Of a stretch of DNA of 13,063 bases, positions 12,405 to 13,063 are shown in pieces. This stretch comes from 4572-13 sp964594065 (GTDB lineage: Bacteria; Planctomycetota; Phycisphaerae; Sedimentisphaerales; Anaerohalosphaeraceae). Below the pieces are notes generated by a model. It searched no databases. It was not told the DNA's origin and saw nothing but the letters and a program-made list of their open reading frames with translations. Positions within the stretch are counted from its first letter, which is position 1; each line of letters starts with the position of its first letter. The position numbers and the translations under genes are program-made. The stretch lies in the NCBI GenBank assembly GCA_964594065.1, contig CAZQKX010000089.1, forward strand, positions 1 to 13,063, read 5' to 3'.

Positions 12405-13063
12405 ATGGTAACGCAAAATATCCCGCTTGTTAATTTGTCATGGAGAGTTTTTGTGTGTGGAATATGGTCGGTTTTCTTTGGGATGTTCATGTCTTCAAAT
12501 GCCTTTTCTGCAACAGCTCATCCGATCCCGGAGGAACAAATGGATCGTTTGATGAAAGCAGTTTGGAAAGAAAAGGTGCATAGCATCGATGTGATTGTCC
12601 ATAAACATATCACACAGCCGCCGAAATCAGAAGAAGAAATTCGTCAACAAGTTGAAAAAAACATTCAGCGGACAAATGGATCCACTGAAAATCTTACAGC
12701 AGAGGAGCTTGAACGATATAATCGGGATATACAGAGAAATATCGAACTAAGAATGCAAGAACAAGGGGCAGGCCGAGAGCTTAAAGAAAGAATTCGAATC
12801 GACAAAAAGAATAAAAGAATTGACGCGTTATTTATCTATCCTGAAAGGATAGTGCTTAAGGGAACTCCTCACGAGGAAAAACTTCCTGCGACGATCGTTA
12901 ATGACAAGACCCCTTATACGGTTACATATATAGTAACGGAATCAGAACTACTTCGTATTTTTCATAACTCAGAAACGGTTTACATTTATCCAAAAAGGAA
13001 GTTATCTGAAGAACAGGACATTCTGCAGTTTGATTCCGTAATGAATTTGTTGCAACCCTATTT
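12405..13063 (+). CDS. Exported protein of unknown function, C-terminus beyond window
   Basis: Open from the ATG at 12405 to the window end, 219 codons with no stop; AAAGGA lies about 8 bases before the start. Residues 1-36 form a signal peptide (hydrophobic core around 15-33, cleavage likely after NAFSA). Residues 70-130 are highly charged and probably helical (EEEIRQQVEKNIQR, EELERYNRDIQRNIELRMQE), possibly a coiled coil. From about 135 the sequence turns beta-like (KRIDALFIYPERIVLKG, PYTVTYIVTESELLRIF), which faintly recalls periplasmic lipoprotein-carrier-like or sensor folds, but I see no diagnostic motif. It lies 52 bases after the cysteine-rich gene in the same orientation, so it is likely in the same transcription unit of exported proteins. 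Confidence 0.7.
   Translation, partial: MVTQNIPLVNLSWRVFVCGIWSVFFGMFMSSNAFSATAHPIPEEQMDRLMKAVWKEKVHSIDVIVHKHITQPPKSEEEIRQQVEKNIQRTNGSTENLTAEELERYNRDIQRNIELRMQEQGAGRELKERIRIDKKNKRIDALFIYPERIVLKGTPHEEKLPATIVNDKTPYTVTYIVTESELLRIFHNSETVYIYPKRKLSEEQDILQFDSVMNLLQPY

Noticed and set aside
1..13063. CRISPR arrays, tRNA or rRNA genes, transposases, phage genes
   Set aside because: No regularly spaced repeats, no cloverleaf-like segments and no mobile-element protein motifs were seen on either strand.

Overview
The window reads as a chromosomal segment of a Gram-negative-type saccharolytic bacterium. The best guess is a member of the PVC superphylum, probably Planctomycetota of the class Phycisphaerae. 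This is inferred from an exported GH29 fucosidase under an AraC-type regulator, a rhamnose-type kinase and aldolase working with a fucose-type isomerase, a Sua5/phosphatase fusion, and a run of signal-peptide proteins (TPR-like and extremely cysteine-rich) without recognised function. No rRNA marker is present, so Lentisphaerota or another PVC lineage remains possible. Base composition is moderate and fairly uniform.

Region 1 (1-9197) is a carbon-utilisation locus. An AraC-family regulator on the minus strand (its last few residues lie outside the window) is divergent from a long plus-strand run. The run is: exported alpha-L-fucosidase (GH29), FGGY sugar kinase of the RhaB type, L-fucose isomerase, class II aldolase of the RhaD type, macro-domain protein, Sua5/YrdC-YwlE fusion protein, and ribose-5-phosphate isomerase B. 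Gaps are short (11-69 bases), the last two genes overlap by 4 bases, and the first convincing intrinsic terminator follows rpiB at 9163-9197, so one long transcript is plausible. The regulator-fucosidase intergenic space carries two 16-bp direct repeats spaced exactly 21 bp, the classic AraC-family operator geometry.

Metabolic logic: the fucosidase releases L-fucose outside the cytoplasm. FucI converts L-fucose to L-fuculose, the RhaB-like kinase phosphorylates the ketose at C1, and the RhaD-like aldolase cleaves it to dihydroxyacetone phosphate and L-lactaldehyde. No transporter, mutarotase, lactaldehyde enzyme or microcompartment shell gene is present. The three downstream genes look like housekeeping or signalling genes: an ADP-ribose-binding macro domain, tRNA t6A synthesis joined to a predicted protein-arginine phosphatase, and a pentose phosphate isomerase. 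The Sua5-YwlE-RpiB order mirrors Bacillus ywlC/ywlE/ywlF.

Region 2 (9198-9567) is a non-coding stretch with a nine-G tract, a possible promoter, and a leader rich in inverted repeats, some mutually exclusive.

Region 3 (9568-13063) encodes envelope or secreted proteins of unknown role. First comes an exported helical-repeat (TPR-like) protein with two 111-residue repeats, which appears split in two by a one-base change in a T run at 10710-10714. Next is a secreted protein with 39 cysteines in about 244 residues. Last is the start of another exported protein of unknown family that runs off the window. These are the least explained genes here.
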